Below are positions 60,185-64,000 of a DNA stretch of 64,000 bases, piece after piece. Numbering within the stretch: the stretch's first letter is position 1; each line of letters opens with the position of its first letter. The stretch is from contig JAAOOA010000145.1 in NCBI GenBank assembly GCA_012861695.1, positions 1 through 64,000 on the forward strand, given 5' to 3'. This DNA comes from Trematomus loennbergii. Its lineage: Eukaryota > Chordata > Actinopteri > Perciformes > Nototheniidae. The position numbers and the translations under genes were made by a program. The notes under the pieces are model-generated. The model had not been told where the DNA came from. It was given only the letters and a program-made list of their open reading frames with translations, and did not search any database.

Positions 60185-61475
60185 CTGAATGCGGCGATTA
60201 CCATTTTGTTCAGCAAAACGCCTCACAAATGTATTAAGATCTAAAGCTTTAGTGCGTTTTGATTCAATGCTGAGTACAGCCAAACTTGACAGTCTCTTCT
60301 CTGTCATTGTAGACCGCAAATACCTAATTCCTTCCGTCTACTTGGGTCCGAATGCTTCTCGTTTTGCGCCGTCCCGTTCAAATGAAATCGCCGCCAATCA
60401 TATTTCCACGATCACGCCAGGGCCGGGGGAGGGGTTACAAGACTTGCGTCTTGTGCTGCATTCACTTGCACTCGGACATTAGAGACTTTCTCTCATAAAT
60501 GTCCAATGAGCCACAACTTTTCTTTCAAAACAAAGCTGCCAACTGGGGTGGCAGCTGGGGTGGCAAGGCCTATTTTTAGGGTGGCAGTTGCCACCCCATG
60601 CCACCCTGGTAGATCCGCCTCTGACTGCAAAGTATGCTGATACATGGACAGAAAGACTCACTTACAGTATGGTGGTGTCACAACAAAACACATTTTCAAA
60701 ACAGAAAACTCAACTTTCCAATAAATATTTACAGTGTTTCTGGCAAATTAGCATCTGAACCATGTGTTGTTGTGTTGATGGGCCTTCAGCTGCCTAACCA
60801 ACACGTATATAAAAGTGCACATCTTGAAGGTTTATTGACAGAATCATAACTTTACTTATTATTTAATCATAACCAGTCACACCAGGAGCAGATGGAGGTA
60901 ATTTAGTCATACCGTACATTAGATGATACAATGTTCAGCTTTAGTGTTTATAAAATGGGATTATCCTGTAAAGACAATGCTCCGGCCGATAATGGAAAAT
61001 GTATATTATTATGTAATATTCGGATAATGAAGTTATAGTTGATTAACTCTTGGACCATAATACAAAGCCAAATTGCTTTTATTTACTTAACAAGCGCTTC
61101 ATTCAACACTCAGATACAGTCGGTAATGGAATGCAATTTTAAAGTTGGTTTGACACAGTGTGTGAAATACGGGGGGTCCGGGGGAGCTCGACCCCCCCGA
61201 TTAACACCTGAGCCCCCCTGAAAGCCTCAACAGCAAAACTTGGGGGGTCTCAAATTATAATATTTATTTGTCACTTGCAATGGTCACTAAAATGTTTTTA
61301 AGCTTACTATGTCCAGTATTCATAATTCAAAACATTTATTCACAAATATCTTCTATTTTGGCTGGCAAAAGCATTTCCTCGCATAGAATCGAAAACAGAC
61401 GGCTCTTTAACGGTCGCGTATTCGTTCATTCATATGAACGTCAGAGATCGCTAGAATTTGAAAATACACAACCGG
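60185..61475. other. intergenic, nothing firmly recognised
   Basis: Includes a GGGTGGCAGTTGCCACCCC palindrome (60579-60597) and AT-rich DNA. No gene supported. Confidence 0.45.
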
Positions 61476-61479
61476 AGAA

Positions 61480-61797
61480 AATCTGCCACTTCCTTATAGA
61501 GCCCCTCCTCCAACACACACAAACGCACACATGACCAATGAGGGCACGAGATAAGTTTGTGCACAGATGGAAGGCTGACAGGCAGGTAGGCCATCCAGTT
61601 ATTTTAGCCGGGCCGGCTAAAATGATTGGTCGTACTTTTTACAGTATTACGGCTTCCACAGATAAAAAATTTTTATGGATTTTTTGTCAAAGCACTTAAG
61701 ATATTCATTGCTATCGGGATGTTAAGAGCATTCCATGGAATATAACAAAATGTGTATCTCGAGCCGGTTTCTCAAACTTACCTACCCACCTTTAACT
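61480..61797. mobile_element. TIR element, copy 2 (inverse of 7.09-7.47 kb)
   Basis: Carries the same body as the ankrd44-intron copy in the opposite relative orientation (CAGGCAGGTAGGCCATCCAG; GATGTTAAGAGCATTCCATG) and ends TTACCTACCCACCTTTAA. Confidence 0.72.
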
Positions 61798-62454
61798 CCA
61801 AAATTAAAAAAAAATCTTCCCGGGGGAGCATGCCCCTGGCCTTGACCCAGTAGGCCGCCTACTGCATATTGAGAAATCTTCGACCGGTATATTGCGCAAT
61901 AAACGGGAGATGGAGACCCCCCTGATTATTGACGGGTATTTCGCACACTGGTTTGACAACACAATAGTAATTTGCAATACTAAGTTTTAGATGTAGATAC
62001 AAATGAATAAAACATGAGGTTGGGAGCATATGGCAGGCAGAAGAAGCTCAATACAGAATGTTTGTCAGCATAAAATGTGTCCTTGAACAGGAAATTAGAG
62101 AACTAGTACTCACTTCAAATCATTTTTCACAAAATAATTAAGGGGTATGATTCCAATGATATTTAGCATAAATATTGGAGGACTAGGATTTAATTTGTTA
62201 AAAAAATAAAATGTGTTAACCAAAGCAGGATAATGATAAAAACAACTGTACACACTGTTGATCTCAACCAATCAAAGTGCTTTTGTAAAATGCGACTGAT
62301 CTGACTGAAGTCCACGGAGGCTGATGACCGTAAATCAGCTGAATGTTTACTATTTCTTAACTTCTTTGCTTTTGGCTGATTGCCCTCAACAATTATTAAC
62401 TGGTCCTGATCTTAACTGAAACCCTTTTGGCATTATTATTTCATTCCTGACAAA

Positions 62455-62512
62455 ATGTGCGTGAGATATCTTGGAGTTTTTCTCCTGGTTTGGAATCCAC
62501 AAGTGCTGCATG
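62455..62512 (+). CDS. factor H-like exon 1 (signal peptide)
   Basis: Start in ACAAAATGTG context. Short basic head then a hydrophobic core (YLGVFLLVW), ending with a split glycine before GTAAGG. Fits a secreted protein. Confidence 0.75.
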
Positions 62513-63856
62513 GTAAGGGATTCAACTCTGATGCTTAGAAACTTCTGAATTTGTCTGGATATATATTATTTGAAAGTTATGTTTGTCATTATATTTCAGC
62601 ACAAAGTGCAGCTCAGCCTTGTCCTGCTCCCAGTCTGAATGGCGGGTTTTTTTCCCCTGGACAATCAGCTTATAATCATGAAGCCACGCTCAGTTATGCC
62701 TGTCATCCGGACTTAAACCAGCAGTGAAGGGCTGGTGGGGGACCAGCAGGTGTCAAAATGGCAATTGGTCTCCTAATCCCCAATGTATAGGTACGTTTTC
62801 TATAGTTTTTTTGGTGGTTTGTTTAAATGAGCAGCTCTACGTTGTGTTTTTCAGTGTACAGTGTTATACTTATTTATTTTCATTTCATTCTGATTGGGAT
62901 TTAAAGGATAATGTCCTGCTTTTGTACCTGTACGACACTTACTTGAGATATTTTCTTTATGACACATTTGTTGTACATTAGTCAGCTTTTTGTTACATGT
63001 CACCAACAAACAGATATGAATTATACAAACACCAACACAACCCGGCGGCACGCACATATTTTAGCATAACATTTAAAGAGTTGGCAAAGATTCCTTTTTA
63101 TTTCATTTCTGAATGACGCTGGTTCATTTTGTGCCGAACTTATTTTTATGAAATAAATATATGAGTTGTGGTTAAATTTAACAATAATGTTAGGTTTAAT
63201 AAAAACTTAGAGATATTGTTCACTCAAATAATGGCATTTTAAAAATGAAAAGACTGTCAAGATGGTATAATGTCTTCTTCTTCATTGTTGATCTTGAAAA
63301 AGTATTTGGGGGCCCTAACGTCCACTGAATAAAGGACAATGTATAGGAGCTGTAGTGTGCTGCACTTTATTTCAAATTGTATTAATTTATTTTCCAACAC
63401 AGATGAAAAAGCCTGTGTGCCACTGACTATCCCAAATGGAAACTATGATGCAAGCACAGATGGTTGGTATAGGATAGAGACAAAATCAGGGTAAGATGTG
63501 ACGAAGGATATGACACAAAGACAATGACGCCACAGCGCAGTGTATAAACGGAACATGGTCCTCTGTGCCAATCTGTGAAAGTAAGTCTGTTAAGTTTGTT
63601 TTTAAATCAGTTACCAGAATCAAATCAGTGTCTAATCTTAAATCCACTATACACAATAACCTCATTTTCAGGGAGTACCAATCATGTGGTGATCCCCCTA
63701 AAATCCCCATGCAGTCATCATTGGTAAGGGATACCAGGAGATGTTTGCTGTAAACTCACAACTGCAGTGTAAGTGTGAAGATGGATATGTTGCAGAGGAG
63801 CAGACACCAAACCAATCTTTGCATCTCAGGAAACTGGACTGAAGGCCCAACGTGCA
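62455..63856 (+). CDS. complement factor H-like gene, first exons (frame-disrupted, partial)
   Basis: Plus-strand gene start leaving the window on the right. Exons: 62455-62512 (signal peptide MCVRYLGVFLLVWNPQVLHG), 62600-62790, 63403-63580 and 63672-63856, one CCP/sushi domain each, all flanked by phase-1 introns, as in factor H family genes. CCP signatures: CPAPSLNGGFFSPGQ to RCQNGNWSPNPQC; CVPLTIPNGNYD to QCINGTWSSVPIC; CGDPPKIP to NWTEGPTC. Such proteins are secreted complement regulators. At least six indels break the frames of the three CCP exons, a far higher rate than in sf3b1. It is either a decaying copy or a poorly resolved paralogue cluster. No symbol is given because CCP genes are too alike. 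Confidence 0.75.
62600..62790 (+). CDS. factor H-like exon 2 (CCP 1, one frameshift)
   Basis: Acceptor TTATATTTCAG. AQSAAQPCPAPSLNGGFFSP, NHEATLSYACHPG, then after one missing base (CCGGGACTT read as CCGGACTT, near 62711) GWWGTSRCQNGNWSPNPQCI. Four cysteines and the conserved tryptophan are present. Confidence 0.8.
63403..63580 (+). CDS. factor H-like exon 3 (CCP 2, two frameshifts)
   Basis: DEKACVPLTIPNGNYDASTD then RIETKSG; a shift at GGGTAA (63488-63493), then VRCDEGYDTKTMTP; a second shift near 63532, then AQCINGTWSSVPICE. Donor GTAAGT. Confidence 0.75.
63672..63856 (+). CDS. factor H-like exon 4 (CCP 3, several frameshifts)
   Basis: Frame shifted already at the acceptor (CAG|GGAG), then CGDPPKIP, a shift at CCCC (63706-63709), VIIGKGYQEMFAVNSQLQCK, EDGYVAEE, and at least one shift before CISGNWTEGPTC. 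Donor GTAAGT. Confidence 0.72.
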
Positions 63857-64000
63857 GTAAGTGAAAACAGTGCAATATGCTGTCATTAAAGGAGACAGGG
63901 TGGAGTACTGATACATTAACTTTTTGCTTTAAATTGACATTGCATCAAATAGAGGGGTGCAGTTGTGAAGTATTGTTGTAAGCAAGTAACATCGCAAGGG

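Overview
This is intron-rich vertebrate nuclear DNA from a ray-finned (teleost) fish. The evidence is long uninterrupted CA/GT microsatellites, teleost-style TIR elements and LINE tails, and split GT-AG genes whose exons match vertebrate SF3B1 and ANKRD44. No bacterial, organellar or viral gene was seen.

Layout, left to right. (1) About 0.4-17.5 kb, minus strand: the first five coding exons of ankrd44, an ankyrin-repeat regulatory subunit of protein phosphatase 6. It runs off the left edge, and its CpG-rich start region is at 17.5-18.05 kb. Its introns are full of minisatellites (36, 37 and 57 bp units) and CA/GT tracts. (2) About 18-26 kb: an intergenic stretch with a TIR element holding an L2/CR1-like reverse transcriptase fragment, a 260-bp direct duplication, CA tracts, an interstitial telomere-like block and a 33-bp minisatellite. 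(3) 26.38-55.81 kb, minus strand: the complete sf3b1 gene, the U2 snRNP / SF3b scaffold, in 24 coding exons (about 1320 aa once three single-base gaps are allowed for). The sf3b1-ankrd44 tandem order and strand match the vertebrate arrangement on human 2q33. (4) 56-62 kb: intergenic repeats. (5) 62.45 kb to the right edge, plus strand: the start of a complement factor H-like gene (signal peptide and three CCP/sushi exons) with many frame breaks.

Main discovery candidate: sf3b1 is also an RNA host gene. Six 142-144 bp units, one in each of introns 8, 12, 15, 16, 19 and 20, read on the sf3b1 sense strand as box H/ACA snoRNAs: two hairpins, an AGATNA hinge box and an ACA three bases from the 3' end. 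They form two subfamilies whose stems differ by compensatory base changes. One subfamily seems to have spread by copying a piece of intron 15 into other introns.

Quality note: five single-base losses, all in short G/C runs, break otherwise conserved exons of sf3b1 and ankrd44. They look like residual long-read consensus errors rather than real mutations. The factor H-like gene has far more breaks per base and may be truly decayed.

All long open frames within the tandem arrays are translation artefacts of 27-, 33-, 36-, 37- and 57-bp periodicity and were not annotated as genes.
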